From Rhodocyclales bacterium (GTDB lineage: Bacteria; Pseudomonadota; Gammaproteobacteria; Burkholderiales; Rhodocyclaceae): DNA of 64,000 nt. Position 1 is the stretch's first letter. Each line of letters begins with the position of its first letter. The notes under the pieces were generated by a model. The model ran no database searches. It was not told where the DNA came from and saw only the letters and a program-made list of their open reading frames with translations. Shown here piece by piece: positions 18,072-29,573 of the stretch. The stretch covers positions 310,001-374,000 of the forward strand of contig JACRPA010000003.1 of the NCBI GenBank assembly GCA_016214145.1, given 5' to 3'. Both the position numbers and the translations under genes were made by a program.

Positions 18072-19690
18072 CTGCCGGCCGGCCCGGCATACCTTATACG
18101 GCCGGCCGTCCGGTTTCGGTCTGGACCTCGCTTCACTACTTCAACATCTACCGCCTGATCGTGGCGAGCCTGTTCCTGCTCGCCGTGGCCTTCTATCCGA
18201 AAACGAGCGGGCTCGGTTCGCAGAATCTTCCGCTGTTCGTCTGGACCAGCCTGGCCTACTGGCTGCTGGCCATCTTTTTCTACGGCGCCCTGAAAAGGCT
18301 GCGCATCGGCTTCAACAAGCTGCTGACCCTGCAGGTGTCGGTGGACATCCTGGCGGTCACCTTGATGATGTACGCCAGCGGCGGCGAAAAGAGCGGACTG
18401 GCTGTCATGCTGCTGGTCGTCCTGGCGGGAGCGGGTCTCGTCGGCCAGGGACGGCTGACCCTGTTCTATGCGGCATTGACGACGGTCGCCGTTCTCCTCG
18501 AACAGAGTGCGCGCGTACTCGAGTTCGGCGCCGACCTGGCCGATTTCGTGCAGACCGGCATCCTGTGCACCGGCTTCTTCGCCACGGCGATTACCGCCCG
18601 CCTGCTTGCCAGGCGCGTCATCGCCAACGAAGAACTGGCGCGCCAGCGCGGCATCGACCTGGCCAACCAGTTGTCCGTCAGCGAGCGGGTGATACGCGAC
18701 ATGCAGGACGGGGTGATGGTGGTGGATTCCGGCGAGAAGGTGCGGCAGTGGAACCCGCAGGCCGAGGCGATGCTGGGGGTGCGGGCGCCGGCCCAGCCGG
18801 ACCTGGCCTCCTTTTCGGTTACGCTGGCCGGCCAATACCGGGCCTTCAAGGGCGGCTCGAGGGAGAGGATGGCATCGCTGCGCGTGCCGGGCAGCGGAGC
18901 GCTGTTGCGCGCGCGCTTCGTCCATGCCGGGGAAAGCGGCGACGTTCTCATTTATATCGAGGACATGGGCCGCATCCAGCAGCAGGCCCAGCAAATCAAG
19001 CTGGCGGCGCTCGGCAGGCTGACGGCGAACATCGCGCACGAGATTCGCAACCCGCTTTCCGCCATCAGCCATGCCGCCGAATTGCTGCGCGAGGAGAAAC
19101 GGACAGAGGGACAGGATCGCCTGTCGCGCATCATCAACGACAATGCCCAACGCCTGGAACGCCTGGTGCGGGATGTGCTGGAACTGGGGCGGCGCGACCG
19201 GGCCTCGCAGGAGCCGATCCGGCTGGCCGGTTTCCTGGAAAGCTTCCTCGACGAACTGGCCGTGCACGAGCAGACCGACAGGGCCGCCTTCGCGCTGTCG
19301 GTTGAAGCCGACGCGGCGCTGCTCTTCGACCGCACCCACCTGAACCAGGTGCTGTGGAACCTGCTGTCGAACGCACGGCGCTATTGCAGCGGCAAGCCGG
19401 GTGCGGTGAGAATCGAGGTGCGCGAGCTGCCTTCCTCGGAACGCGTCGAATTGCATGTCATTGACGACGGCGCGGGGGTGGACGAGGAGACGCGGGGCAA
19501 GATCTTCGAGCCGTTTTTCACCACGTACGGCAAGGGAACTGGGCTTGGCCTGTATATTGCCCGCGAACTTTGCGAGGCAAACGATGCCGTCCTCGAGTGG
19601 GTCGGCAACGCGCCGGGCGCGCATTTCCGGATTATCGGGAGAAACCAGCAGTGGCAGGAAAACAGGAACGCAGGGGACAGCCAGGACTAG
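18068..19690 (+). CDS. pilS: Two-component sensor histidine kinase PilS
   Basis: A 540-residue kinase with about six N-terminal TM helices (residues 18-190), a PAS-like linker (VIRDMQDGVMVVDSGEKVRQWNPQAEAMLG), the HisKA box ANIAHEIRNPLSAISHAAELL with phospho-acceptor H324, and an HATPase domain with NLLSNARRY, DDGAGVD and GKGTGLGLYIARELC. PilS senses pilin in the membrane and controls PilR. pilR begins inside its 3' end, so the pair is coupled. Confidence 0.96.
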   Translation: MTAGRPGIPYTAGRPVSVWTSLHYFNIYRLIVASLFLLAVAFYPKTSGLGSQNLPLFVWTSLAYWLLAIFFYGALKRLRIGFNKLLTLQVSVDILAVTLMMYASGGEKSGLAVMLLVVLAGAGLVGQGRLTLFYAALTTVAVLLEQSARVLEFGADLADFVQTGILCTGFFATAITARLLARRVIANEELARQRGIDLANQLSVSERVIRDMQDGVMVVDSGEKVRQWNPQAEAMLGVRAPAQPDLASFSVTLAGQYRAFKGGSRERMASLRVPGSGALLRARFVHAGESGDVLIYIEDMGRIQQQAQQIKLAALGRLTANIAHEIRNPLSAISHAAELLREEKRTEGQDRLSRIINDNAQRLERLVRDVLELGRRDRASQEPIRLAGFLESFLDELAVHEQTDRAAFALSVEADAALLFDRTHLNQVLWNLLSNARRYCSGKPGAVRIEVRELPSSERVELHVIDDGAGVDEETRGKIFEPFFTTYGKGTGLGLYIARELCEANDAVLEWVGNAPGAHFRIIGRNQQWQENRNAGDSQD

Positions 19691-21027
19691 GCCGGGTGCT
19701 CGTCGTCGACGATGAGGACGACATCCGCGAGCTGCTCGACATGACCCTGTCGCGCATGGGGCTGGATGCCGACTGCGCGGCGAACGTGGCGGAGGCGCGC
19801 CGGCTGCTCTCGGAAAACGCCTACCAGCTCTGCCTGACCGATATGCGCCTGCCCGACGGCGACGGGCTGGAACTGGTGCGCTTCATCGGCGAGGAGTGCC
19901 GCGACCTGCCGGTGGCGGTGATTACCGCCCACGGCAGCATGGAAAATGCCGTATCGGCGCTCAAGGCGGGCGCCTTCGACTACGTGCCGAAGCCCGTTTC
20001 CCTTGAACAGCTGCGCGCCCTGGTGAAGTCGGTGCTCAATCTGCCCAGCCAGGAAACGGCCCGGGCCGAAGCGGCAGGCCGCACGCTGCTGGGGGAATCG
20101 CAGGCAATCCAGCAGGCTCGCGCCATGATCGAGAAGGTGGCGCGCAGCCAGGCGCCCGTATACATCAGCGGCGAGTCGGGCAGCGGCAAGGAACTGGCGG
20201 CGCGGCTCATCCATGAACAGGGCGCGCGGCGCGGGCAGGCCTTCGTCGCCGTCAATTGCGGCGCCATTCCGGAGAACCTGATGGAGAGCGAGTTCTTCGG
20301 CTACAGGAAGGGCGCCTTCACCGGGGCCGATGCCGATCGCGACGGATTCTTCCAGGCGGCCCACGGGGGCACCCTGTTCCTGGACGAGGTCGCCGATCTG
20401 CCGCTGACCATGCAGGTCAAGCTTCTGCGCGCCATTCAGGAGAAGCGCGTGCGCAAGGTCGGCGCACCCGCCGAGGATCCGGTGGATGTCCGCATCATCA
20501 GCGCCACTCACCAGAACCTGAAGGAACTGGTGGCGGCCGCCCGTTTCCGCCAGGACCTGTTCTATCGGCTCGACGTGATCGAGCTCAAGATGCCGTCCCT
20601 GCGCGAATGCCGCGAGGACATCCCGCTTCTGGCCGGGAACATCCTGGCGCGCCTCGCGCGCGAGTCCGGCATGCCGCTCCCGCGCCTGACCGCCGGGGCG
20701 CTCAAGGCGCTGGGCGAATACCCTTTCCCCGGCAACGTGCGCGAACTGGAGAACATCCTGGAGCGCGCCCTGGCCTTGATCGGCGGCAGCGAAATCGGCG
20801 TCGAGGATCTTCATATGGCTCCGTTGGTCGAGTCCGACGGGGCTTCCTCCTCGGCGCAGGCGGGGGGCGAGGATTCGCTGCAGGACCACCTGGACCGGGT
20901 CGAGAAGCAGGCGATCCTGGAAGCCCTGCAGAAAACGCGCTTCAACCGGACGGCTGCCGCCAAGCTGCTCGGCGTCACCTTCCGCTCCCTGCGCTATCGC
21001 ATGGAGCGGCTCGGCTTGAATGAATGA
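19651..21027 (+). CDS. pilR: Sigma54-dependent response regulator PilR
   Basis: A 458-residue NtrC-type activator of type IV pilus genes. It has a receiver domain (VLVVDDEDD, phospho-acceptor in CLTDMRLPDGDG, Lys in YVPKPVS), an AAA+ domain with Walker A SGESGSGKELAAR and the sigma54-contact loop GAFTGADADRDG, and a Fis-type HTH at the end (NRTAAAKLLGVTFRSLRYRMERLGL). The GTG at 19651 is chosen: it follows GGGAGAAACCAGCA and starts just before the receiver. The gene overlaps pilS by 40 bp and ampD by 8 bp. Confidence 0.95.
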   Translation: MAGKQERRGQPGLGRVLVVDDEDDIRELLDMTLSRMGLDADCAANVAEARRLLSENAYQLCLTDMRLPDGDGLELVRFIGEECRDLPVAVITAHGSMENAVSALKAGAFDYVPKPVSLEQLRALVKSVLNLPSQETARAEAAGRTLLGESQAIQQARAMIEKVARSQAPVYISGESGSGKELAARLIHEQGARRGQAFVAVNCGAIPENLMESEFFGYRKGAFTGADADRDGFFQAAHGGTLFLDEVADLPLTMQVKLLRAIQEKRVRKVGAPAEDPVDVRIISATHQNLKELVAAARFRQDLFYRLDVIELKMPSLRECREDIPLLAGNILARLARESGMPLPRLTAGALKALGEYPFPGNVRELENILERALALIGGSEIGVEDLHMAPLVESDGASSSAQAGGEDSLQDHLDRVEKQAILEALQKTRFNRTAAAKLLGVTFRSLRYRMERLGLNE

Positions 21028-21559
21028 GCTTGACGCCGAAGGCTGGTTGGCGGGCGCACGGCGCGCCCCCTCGCCCAATTGCGATGAGCGACCCGCCGGG
21101 GAGCCGCTGCGACTGATCGTCGTCCATGCCATTTCCCTGCCCCCCGGCGAATTCGGCGGCGACGGCATCGAGCGCCTGTTCTCCAATACGCTGGATCCCG
21201 CAGCGCATCCTTATTACCGCGAAATCCAGTCCCTGCGCGTCTCCGCCCATTTCCTGATCCGGCGCGACGGCGGGATCGTGCAGTTCGTGCCCTGCCGCTT
21301 GCGCGCCTGGCATGCCGGCGCCTCCAGCTGGCGCGGCGTCGAATGCTGCAACGATTTCTCGATCGGCATCGAACTGGAGGGCAGTGACGCGTCTTCCTTC
21401 GATCCGTCGCAATACCCGGCCCTGGCGAGGCTCGTCCGCATCCTGCGGCAACGCTATCCCATCGAAGACATCGTCGGCCATGCCGACATCGCGCCCGGTC
21501 GCAAGACGGATCCTGGTTCGCGTTTCGATTGGGCGCATCTGCATCGACTCCTCGCCTGA
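21020..21559 (+). CDS. ampD: 1,6-anhydro-N-acetylmuramyl-L-alanine amidase AmpD
   Basis: Cytoplasmic zinc amidase of murein recycling. The 179-residue protein has the zinc His in LIVVHAISLPPGEFGG, the second in RAWHAGAS and the distal GHADIAPGRKTDPGSRFDW with the catalytic Lys and Asp. There is no signal peptide, as expected for AmpD. ATG 21020 overlaps the pilR stop. In related genomes ampD follows pilR in the same way. Confidence 0.94.
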   Translation: MNELDAEGWLAGARRAPSPNCDERPAGEPLRLIVVHAISLPPGEFGGDGIERLFSNTLDPAAHPYYREIQSLRVSAHFLIRRDGGIVQFVPCRLRAWHAGASSWRGVECCNDFSIGIELEGSDASSFDPSQYPALARLVRILRQRYPIEDIVGHADIAPGRKTDPGSRFDWAHLHRLLA

Positions 21560-21599
21560 TTCGAGGCGCGACAATTCACCGGTTGACTGCGATGGCCGA

Positions 21600-21628
21600 T
21601 GCGCGCGAGCGCATCGCGCGGGTTTTTT
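21600..21628 (+). terminator. Terminator after ampD
   Basis: Stem GCGCGA / TCGCGC with a GCGCA loop, then GGG and eight Ts. It closes the PP0621-pilS-pilR-ampD transcript. Confidence 0.85.
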
Positions 21629-21682
21629 TTGCGACACCGATTTGCAAGACATGACAAAAAAAGCAAAAAATGCAAAAAACAC

Positions 21683-21711
21683 TTGCATCCGAAAAGTCAA
21701 GCTACTAGAAT
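21683..21711 (+). promoter_or_regulatory. Sigma70 promoter upstream of the H1-like gene
   Basis: TTGCAT (-35) and TAGAAT (-10) are separated by 17 bp in an A-rich region. If used, the leader before ATG 22169 is about 450 nt. Confidence 0.6.
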
Positions 21712-22168
21712 TAGGTCGAAATCCTTGCCGGGGCACTAGATCTAGTAGGTTATGGCAGTGTCGAATGAAGGGCGGCTGCGGCAGGCTGCAAAGGGAATGA
21801 GGCAGTCCAACGAACCAGGCAGCAGGAGAAACACGGAGACCGCTTGATGCAGATTGCGATATTCGTCGGCCACAGGCCGCGACCTCCCTCCAGTTCCGGC
21901 ATCCCTCTTTTTTCTTTCTTTTCCCTTTCTTCTTTTCCCTTCTTCAGCCGCGGCGGCATCGCTGCCGGCGCCCAAACCCCCCGAATCAAGTCGCATGCAG
22001 CGCGTCAGGAGCGTTGTGCGGCTTCGCATCTTCCGGACACCGGGATGGGGAGCGGGTTTTTGAATTCAATCGGGGCGGCTTTGCTGCACCGTTGGATAGT
22101 CCGTGCCAGTCGGGACGGGCTGTAGTTGATGTTGTTTCTGTCCTGTTACTTCATATAGGAGGTTTGAG
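21712..22168 (+). other. Long non-coding leader before the H1-like gene
   Basis: I see no convincing gene here. The stretch has a CTAGATCTAG palindrome at 21736-21745, a pyrimidine-rich tract (21897-21950, repeated TTTCTTTC/TTCCC) and a good ribosome site AGGAGG at its end. It is probably the untranslated leader of the H1-like mRNA. Confidence 0.5.
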
Positions 22169-22714
22169 ATGGCTACTGCTAAGAAACCCGCCAAGAAACC
22201 GGCGGCCAAGAAACCGGCGGTGAAGAAAGCTGCCGCCAAGAAGCCGGCCGCCAAGAAGAAGGCTGCCGCCAAGAAGCCGGCCGCCAAGAAGAAGGCGCCT
22301 GCGAGGAAACCCGCCGCCAAGAAGCCGGCGGTGAAGAAGGCTGCGGCGAAGAAGCCGGCCGCCAAGAAGAAGGCGCCTGCGAAGAAGAAAGCCGCTGCGA
22401 AGAAGAAGCCTGCAGCCAAGAAAAAAGCGGCTAAGAAAAAGCCTGCGGCAAAAAAAGCGGCTAAGAAAAAGCCTGCGGCAAAGAAAAAAGCGGCGAAAAA
22501 GAAGCCTGCGGCAAAGAAAGCTGCGAAAAAACCTGCGGCAAAAAAAGCGGCCAAGAAGAAGCCTGCGGCAAAGAAAGCTGCGAAGCCTGCTGCGAAGCCG
22601 GCAGCCCCCGCGCCCGCCGCATCTGCGCCGTCAACCGCTGCAACTCCCGGCCTGAAGTCGTCGCTCAACCCGGCGGCAGCGTGGCCCTTTCCGACCGGCT
22701 CGCGTCCTTCCTGA
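22169..22714 (+). CDS. Histone H1-like Lys/Ala/Pro-rich DNA-binding protein (AlgP-like)
   Basis: A 181-residue protein made almost wholly of AKKPA and AAKKK repeats (residues 4-145), then an Ala/Pro linker and the tail SLNPAAAWPFPTGSRPS, which is typical of betaproteobacterial H1-like proteins. Such proteins bind DNA without sequence preference and compact the nucleoid. ATG 22169 is preceded by AGGAGGTTTGAG. The coding DNA is itself repetitive (GCCAAGAAG-type units), so copy number is likely to vary between strains. Confidence 0.9.
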   Translation: MATAKKPAKKPAAKKPAVKKAAAKKPAAKKKAAAKKPAAKKKAPARKPAAKKPAVKKAAAKKPAAKKKAPAKKKAAAKKKPAAKKKAAKKKPAAKKAAKKKPAAKKKAAKKKPAAKKAAKKPAAKKAAKKKPAAKKAAKPAAKPAAPAPAASAPSTAATPGLKSSLNPAAAWPFPTGSRPS

Positions 22715-22736
22715 GCTCGTGCGGACCGCCCGGATG

Positions 22737-22767
22737 GGCGGCCTGGTCACATCGTGACCAGGCCGCC
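22737..22767 (+). terminator. Hairpin terminator after the H1-like gene
   Basis: A 14-bp perfect stem GGCGGCCTGGTCAC / GTGACCAGGCCGCC with an ATC loop. The T-rich tail is weak. Confidence 0.75.
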
Positions 22768-22872
22768 TGTCCGCGGTTTATTTCCCTTCATTCCCGCTTT
22801 GCCGACCCGGCAACCCTTTCTCCTGATCAGAACCGGGCGCGCTGTGCGACGCACAAATATTTTTCGTATTTA

Positions 22873-22901
22873 TTGACTAATATTCATTAAATCAATATAA
22901 T
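22873..22901 (+). promoter_or_regulatory. Sigma70 promoter of the lytic transglycosylase
   Basis: TTGACT and TATAAT are separated by 17 bp in an AT-rich island (22850-22915) unlike its surroundings. The rest of the 22768-23115 gap shows no gene; the leader to ATG 23116 would be about 210 nt. Confidence 0.8.
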
Positions 22902-23115
22902 GCATCGTATTGCATAGCCGTATTTAGAAGCAAATGCCAAAGTTTGAGGCAATTGCCAACTTAATATGGCCGTCAGTTCAAATCGGTTCTTCCGGCAACC
23001 GAGATCGAGTGCGCAACTAACGCGCACCTTATTTCATCCCCCGTTCTTCCCGCCATGGCGTCCAGCGTCAGGTGAATCAGTGCGGGGGCGTGGCCCGGAC
23101 CTGAAAGGAGCAAGC

Positions 23116-23802
23116 ATGCTGAACGCAACAGGACTGAAGAAGTTCATGAGGGAAGCGGCATCTTTCGCGATGCACTTTGCCCATGGCGGGCTTTTGGTGA
23201 CCGGGATTCTTGTCACGGTTTTCCTGTTCGCGCACGTCGGGTCCGCAGAGCGCAATGAACGCGGCCTGCTGGGACTTGGTGACATGATCGCCGAGGGGCG
23301 CGCATACAAGACGGCATCCCCGGCGCCGGAGCCTGTCGCAGCGACGTCGGGGTTTCGCAGCACCGTCGAATATCTTTCGCGCAAATACCGCGTGGCGTCA
23401 TCGGCCATCGAGCCGCTCGTGCTGGCGGCCCAGGCGGCGGGCGAGCGGGCAGGCCTCGACCCGCTGCTGCTCGTCGCCGTCATGGCGATCGAGTCGGGCT
23501 TCAATCCGATTGCCGAAAGTCCGATGGGCGCCCAGGGGCTGATGCAGGTGATCCCGCGCTTCCACCAGGACAAGGTGGAGGCGGTGTCGGGCAACAGCAG
23601 CCTGCTCGACCCGGTTGTGAACATCCACGTCGGCGCGCTCGTGCTGAAGGAATCCATCCGTCGTGCCGGTTCGCTGGAAGCCGGATTGCAGCAGTACGCG
23701 GGGGCGGTCAGCGATGATGAAGGCCTCTACGCCGCCAAGGTGCTGGCGGAGAAGCAGCGCATCGAATCCGCTTCCCGGCGCGGACGCCAGAACGGCGCCT
23801 GA
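23116..23802 (+). CDS. Membrane-anchored lytic transglycosylase (SLT domain)
   Basis: A 228-residue protein with one N-terminal TM segment (GGLLVTGILVTVFLFAHVG), a spacer, and a C-terminal SLT domain. The catalytic Glu is in VAVMAIESGFNPIAES, followed by PMGAQGLMQVIP and the NIHVGALVLKES helix. It would cleave the glycan chain of peptidoglycan in the periplasm with 1,6-anhydroMurNAc formation. ATG 23116 follows AAAGGAGCAAGC. The stop TGA is inside the first copy of a GC-rich tandem repeat (23795-23887). Confidence 0.88.
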   Translation: MLNATGLKKFMREAASFAMHFAHGGLLVTGILVTVFLFAHVGSAERNERGLLGLGDMIAEGRAYKTASPAPEPVAATSGFRSTVEYLSRKYRVASSAIEPLVLAAQAAGERAGLDPLLLVAVMAIESGFNPIAESPMGAQGLMQVIPRFHQDKVEAVSGNSSLLDPVVNIHVGALVLKESIRRAGSLEAGLQQYAGAVSDDEGLYAAKVLAEKQRIESASRRGRQNGA

Positions 23803-23887
23803 GGGCGGGGCAAACCCCGCCCGAGGAAGTACTCCTGGGGTGCGCCTGAGGGCGGGGCAAACCCCGCCCGAGGAAGTACTCCCGGGG
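23795..23887. repeat. Two tandem copies of a 47-bp GC-rich repeat
   Basis: Copies start at 23795 and 23842. Each holds the palindrome GGGCGGGGCAAACCCCGCCC followed by GAGGAAGTACTCC. The stretch lies between the convergent lytic transglycosylase and aminotransferase genes, and copy 1 supplies the transglycosylase stop codon. Confidence 0.9.
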
Positions 23888-23898
23888 CGCGTCCAGTC

Positions 23899-25101
23899 CT
23901 ACTTACCCAAGTGGCGCGCCAGGCGCGCCACGCCTTCCTCCAGCTTGTCCCGCGCCACCGTATAGGCGAAGCGCATGTGGCGTTGCGGGGCGTTATCCCC
24001 GAAGTCCAGCCCGGGCGTGATGGCCACGCCGGCCTGCTCGATGAGCTCGCGCGCGAAAACGTCGCTATCCGGCGCGAGATCGGAACAGTCGGCGTAAAGA
24101 TAGAACGCCCCGCGCGGTTCGGCGGCGATGCGAAAGCCCAGGCGGCGCAAGGCCGGCAGCAGGAAGTCACGCCGCGCCTGGAACTCGGCGCGCCGGGTTT
24201 CCAGCAGGGCAATCGTTTCCGGCCGGAAGGCGGCCAGCGCGGCATGTTGCGCCGGCGTCGAGGGCGAGATGAACAGGTTCTGCGCCAGCTTTTCGATGTC
24301 GCGGACGAAGCGCGGCGGGACCACCAGCCAGCCCAGGCGCCAGCCGGTCATGCCGAAATATTTCGAGAAGCTGTTGATGACGAAAACCTCGTCCGACAGG
24401 GAAAGCGCCGTCCGTGCATCGCCACCACCCCCCAAGGGGGTTTCCTTCGGGGCGTATGTGAGTCCATGGTAGATCTCGTCGACCAGCAGCGCGCCGCCGC
24501 GCCCGGCGACGCAGTCGGCCAGCCCGGCCATCGCCTCGGGGGAAATCATGGTGCCGGTGGGATTGGCCGGCGAGGCGACCAGCAGGCCCTTGCTGCGGTT
24601 CGTCCAGTGCTGCGCGACCTGCTCCGCCGTGGGTTGATAGCCGGTTTCCGGTCCGACGAAGAGCGCGCGCGGCACGCCTTCCAGCGTGCGCACGAAGTGG
24701 CGGTTGCAGGGATAGCCGGGGTCGGGCAGGAGCAACTCATCGCCGGGATCGAGCAGCGCCGCCAGGGCCAGCAGCAGCGCCCCGGAAGCGCCGGCGGTGA
24801 CGGCGATGCGCTCGGGGGAGATGCGGACGCCGTAGCGATCGGCATAGAAGCGGGCAATCGCCTCGCGCAGTGCGGGAATGCCCAGGGCCGGCGTGTAGAA
24901 GACCTGGCCGCCACGGATGAATTCGCTGGCCGCCTCGATTACTGGCTGCGGCGTCGGAAAGTCCGGTTCGCCCACTTCCATGTGGATGATGCTGCGGCCC
25001 TCGGCTTCAAGTTGCCTTGCGCGCGTGAGCAGTTCCATCACATGGAAGGGCGCGATGTCGACCATGCGCCGGGCGGAAGCCGGCTGGTTGTCGCGAGTCA
25101 T
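23899..25101 (-). CDS. Class I/II PLP-dependent aminotransferase
   Basis: A 400-residue fold-type I aminotransferase. Recognisable parts are IHMEVGEPDFPTP, VTAGASGALLLALAALLDPGDELLLPDPGYP, SPANPTGTM, DEIYHGLTY, the PLP Lys in SFSKYFGMTGWRLGW, and the C-terminal MRFAYT Arg. It probably acts on aromatic, branched or aspartate-type amino acids; the substrate cannot be told from sequence. Residues of about 215-224 (PKETPLGGGG) are extra compared with relatives and are encoded by a short palindromic repeat. The gene stands alone between repeats. Confidence 0.93.
   Translation of the reverse strand: MTRDNQPASARRMVDIAPFHVMELLTRARQLEAEGRSIIHMEVGEPDFPTPQPVIEAASEFIRGGQVFYTPALGIPALREAIARFYADRYGVRISPERIAVTAGASGALLLALAALLDPGDELLLPDPGYPCNRHFVRTLEGVPRALFVGPETGYQPTAEQVAQHWTNRSKGLLVASPANPTGTMISPEAMAGLADCVAGRGGALLVDEIYHGLTYAPKETPLGGGGDARTALSLSDEVFVINSFSKYFGMTGWRLGWLVVPPRFVRDIEKLAQNLFISPSTPAQHAALAAFRPETIALLETRRAEFQARRDFLLPALRRLGFRIAAEPRGAFYLYADCSDLAPDSDVFARELIEQAGVAITPGLDFGDNAPQRHMRFAYTVARDKLEEGVARLARHLGK
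24424..24456. repeat. Short palindromic repeat inside the aminotransferase gene
   Basis: ACCCCCCAAGGGGGTTTCCT followed by TCGGGGCG is read in frame on the minus strand as APKETPLGGGG. A related CCCCAGGGGTGCTTCC/GGGG unit is nested in the REP at 25115. Confidence 0.7.
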
Positions 25102-25114
25102 GGGGTGTTGCCTT

Positions 25115-25181
25115 GTAGGAGCGGGCTTGTACCCCAGGGGTGCTTCCTGCGGGGCGCAATCGCCAGCAAGCTGGCTCCTAC
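25115..25181. repeat. REP pair with a second repeat nested in it
   Basis: Half-sites GTAGGAGCGGGCTTG (25115) and CGCCAGCAAGCTGGCTCCTA (25161) are separated by an ACCCCAGGGGTGCTTCCTGC-type unit (25131-25157) that interrupts the first half-site. It lies between pckG and the aminotransferase. Confidence 0.85.
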
Positions 25182-25191
25182 ACGGCGGGGG

Positions 25192-27033
25192 TCACTCGAG
25201 GCCGCCGAAGTTCATGCGGAAGAGTTCGCGCTTGAGCACCAGTTGCTTGGGCAGGCGCTCCTTCAGCTTGTCGAACAGTTCGCCGTGCAGGTCGAGCTCC
25301 TCCTGCCACATTTGCGTGTCGACGCGGGTGAGTTCCTGGAACTGCTCGCGCTTGACGTCTTCCAGCCCCGTCCAGTCGAGATCCTCGAAGCGCGGCATCC
25401 AGCCGAGCGGGGTCTGCTGTGCGCCGATGCGGCCCTTGACGCGGTCCACGATCCATTTCAGCACGCGCATGTTCTCGCCGAAGCCGGGCCACATGAAGTT
25501 GCCCTTCTCGTCCTGGCGGAACCAGTTCACGGTGAAGATGCGCGGCGGGTTGTCGACGACATGCCCCATGCGCAGCCAGTGGTTGAAGTAGTCGCCCATG
25601 TGATAGCCGCAGAAGGGCAGCATGGCGAAGGGGTCGCGGCGCACCTGGCCGATCTTGCCGGCGGCGGCGGCGGTGGTCTCCGAACCCAGCGTGGCGGCCA
25701 TGTAGACGCCGTAGTTCCAGTTGAAGGCCTCGAACACCAGCGGCACGGTGGTGGAGCGGCGGCCGCCGAAGATGAAGGCGGCAATGGGCACGCCGGCCGG
25801 ATCCTCCCAGTTCGGGTCAAGCGACGGGCACTGGCTGGCGGGTGCGGTGAAGCGGGCGTTGGGGTGCGCCGCCGGGCGGCCGCAGCCGGGCGTCCACTCC
25901 TTGCCGGTCCAGTCGGTGAGCTTCTCGGGCGGCTGCTTGCTCATGCCTTCCCACCAGACGTCGCCGTCCGGCGTGAGCGCCACGTTGGTATAGATGATGT
26001 TGGCGTGGAGCGTCGCCATGGCGTTGAAGTTGGACTTCTCCGAGGTGCCGGGGGCGACGCCGAAGTAGCCGGCCTCCGGGTTGATGGCGTAGAGGCGGCC
26101 ATCCTTGCCCGGCTTGATCCAGGCGATGTCGTCGCCCACGGTGGTGACTTTCCAGCCGCCGAGAGTCATCGGCGGAATCAGCATGGCGAAGTTGGTCTTG
26201 CCGCAGGCGCTGGGGAAGGCCGCCGCGACATAGCTCTTTTCGCCTTCGGGGGACTCCACGCCGAGGATCAGCATGTGCTCGGCGAGCCAGCCCTGGTCGC
26301 GCGCCATGGTCGAGGCGATGCGCAGGGCGAAGCACTTCTTGCCGAGCAGGGCGTTGCCGCCGTAGCCTGAGCCGTAGGACCAGATCTCCCGCGTCTCGGG
26401 GAAGTGCACGATGTACTTGGTGTCCTTGTTGCAGGGCCAGCGCACGTCCTGCCGGCCCGGTTCGACCGGGTGTCCGACGCTGTGCAGGCAGGGCACGAAC
26501 TCGCCGTCCTCGCCGAGGACGTCATACACCGCCTTGCCCATGCGCGTCATGATGCGCATGTTGGTGACGACATAGGGCGAATCGGAGATTTCCACGCCGA
26601 TGTGGGCGATCGGGCTGCCGAGGGGGCCCATGCTGAAGGGGATGACGTACAGGGTGCGGCCGCGCATGCAGCCGCTGAAGAGGCCCTTCAGGGTCGCCTT
26701 CATCTTCGCCGGATCTTCCCAGTTGTTGTTGGGGCCGGCGTCGTCCTTGTGCTGCGAGCAGATGAAGGTGCGGTCTTCGACGCGCGCCACGTCGGACGGG
26801 TCCGACCAGGCCAGGTAGGAATTCGGACGCTTTTCCGGGTTGAGCTTGATCAGGCTTCCCGAAGCGACCATCTCGCCGCACAGGCGGTCGTATTCCTCCT
26901 CGGAACCGTCGGCCCAGGCGATGCGGTCGGGCTGGGTGAGGGTGGCGATTTCCGCAACCCAGGCCTTGAGGCGGGCATGGCGGACGTAGGCGGGTGCGTT
27001 GATTGCGGCGGGATCGGAAAAGCGCTGGTTCAT
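25192..27033 (-). CDS. pckG: Phosphoenolpyruvate carboxykinase (GTP)
   Basis: Converts oxaloacetate plus GTP to PEP and CO2 in gluconeogenesis. The 613-residue protein has the P-loop [13 protein letters not shown] with the family's hyper-reactive Cys, the Mn-binding region [32 protein letters not shown], and [14 protein letters not shown]. Length and motifs match the GTP-dependent class, not the ATP-dependent PckA. ATG 27033 is used. It is divergent from maeB, and both enzymes connect C4 acids with PEP and pyruvate. Confidence 0.98.
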   Translation of the reverse strand: MNQRFSDPAAINAPAYVRHARLKAWVAEIATLTQPDRIAWADGSEEEYDRLCGEMVASGSLIKLNPEKRPNSYLAWSDPSDVARVEDRTFICSQHKDDAGPNNNWEDPAKMKATLKGLFSGCMRGRTLYVIPFSMGPLGSPIAHIGVEISDSPYVVTNMRIMTRMGKAVYDVLGEDGEFVPCLHSVGHPVEPGRQDVRWPCNKDTKYIVHFPETREIWSYGSGYGGNALLGKKCFALRIASTMARDQGWLAEHMLILGVESPEGEKSYVAAAFPSACGKTNFAMLIPPMTLGGWKVTTVGDDIAWIKPGKDGRLYAINPEAGYFGVAPGTSEKSNFNAMATLHANIIYTNVALTPDGDVWWEGMSKQPPEKLTDWTGKEWTPGCGRPAAHPNARFTAPASQCPSLDPNWEDPAGVPIAAFIFGGRRSTTVPLVFEAFNWNYGVYMAATLGSETTAAAAGKIGQVRRDPFAMLPFCGYHMGDYFNHWLRMGHVVDNPPRIFTVNWFRQDEKGNFMWPGFGENMRVLKWIVDRVKGRIGAQQTPLGWMPRFEDLDWTGLEDVKREQFQELTRVDTQMWQEELDLHGELFDKLKERLPKQLVLKRELFRMNFGGLE

Positions 27034-27134
27034 GGTGCTGAATCTCCAGTACGAATCGTTGCTTGAAGTCGGTTTGCGGCTGGCCGGGATCGCTTTGCTT
27101 CGGCGGCAGCGGGTTTGGGCGGGATGTGCGCGAT

Positions 27135-27163
27135 TTGAGGCGGAAAGTGCAATGCAATATTAT
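27135..27163 (+). promoter_or_regulatory. Sigma70 promoter of maeB
   Basis: TTGAGG and TATTAT with 17-bp spacing in the pckG-maeB intergenic region; the leader to ATG 27247 is about 75 nt. Confidence 0.65.
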
Positions 27164-27246
27164 GCCACAACCCCAATGACCCGATAAACTCCACTATTCA
27201 GCCGGGCGTCCCGTGCCCGGTAGTGCAACGACAAGGATCGACGAAG

Positions 27247-29520
<2,274 letters not shown>

Positions 29521-29573
29521 AGGAGGAACACAATAGCCTTCAAGGCCGCACCGCCTCGGCCGTTACTGTTGAA

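Noticed and set aside
22169-22714. H1-like coding repeats as a simple satellite
   Set aside because: The frame is open for 181 codons with a ribosome site and a conserved non-repeat C-terminal tail.
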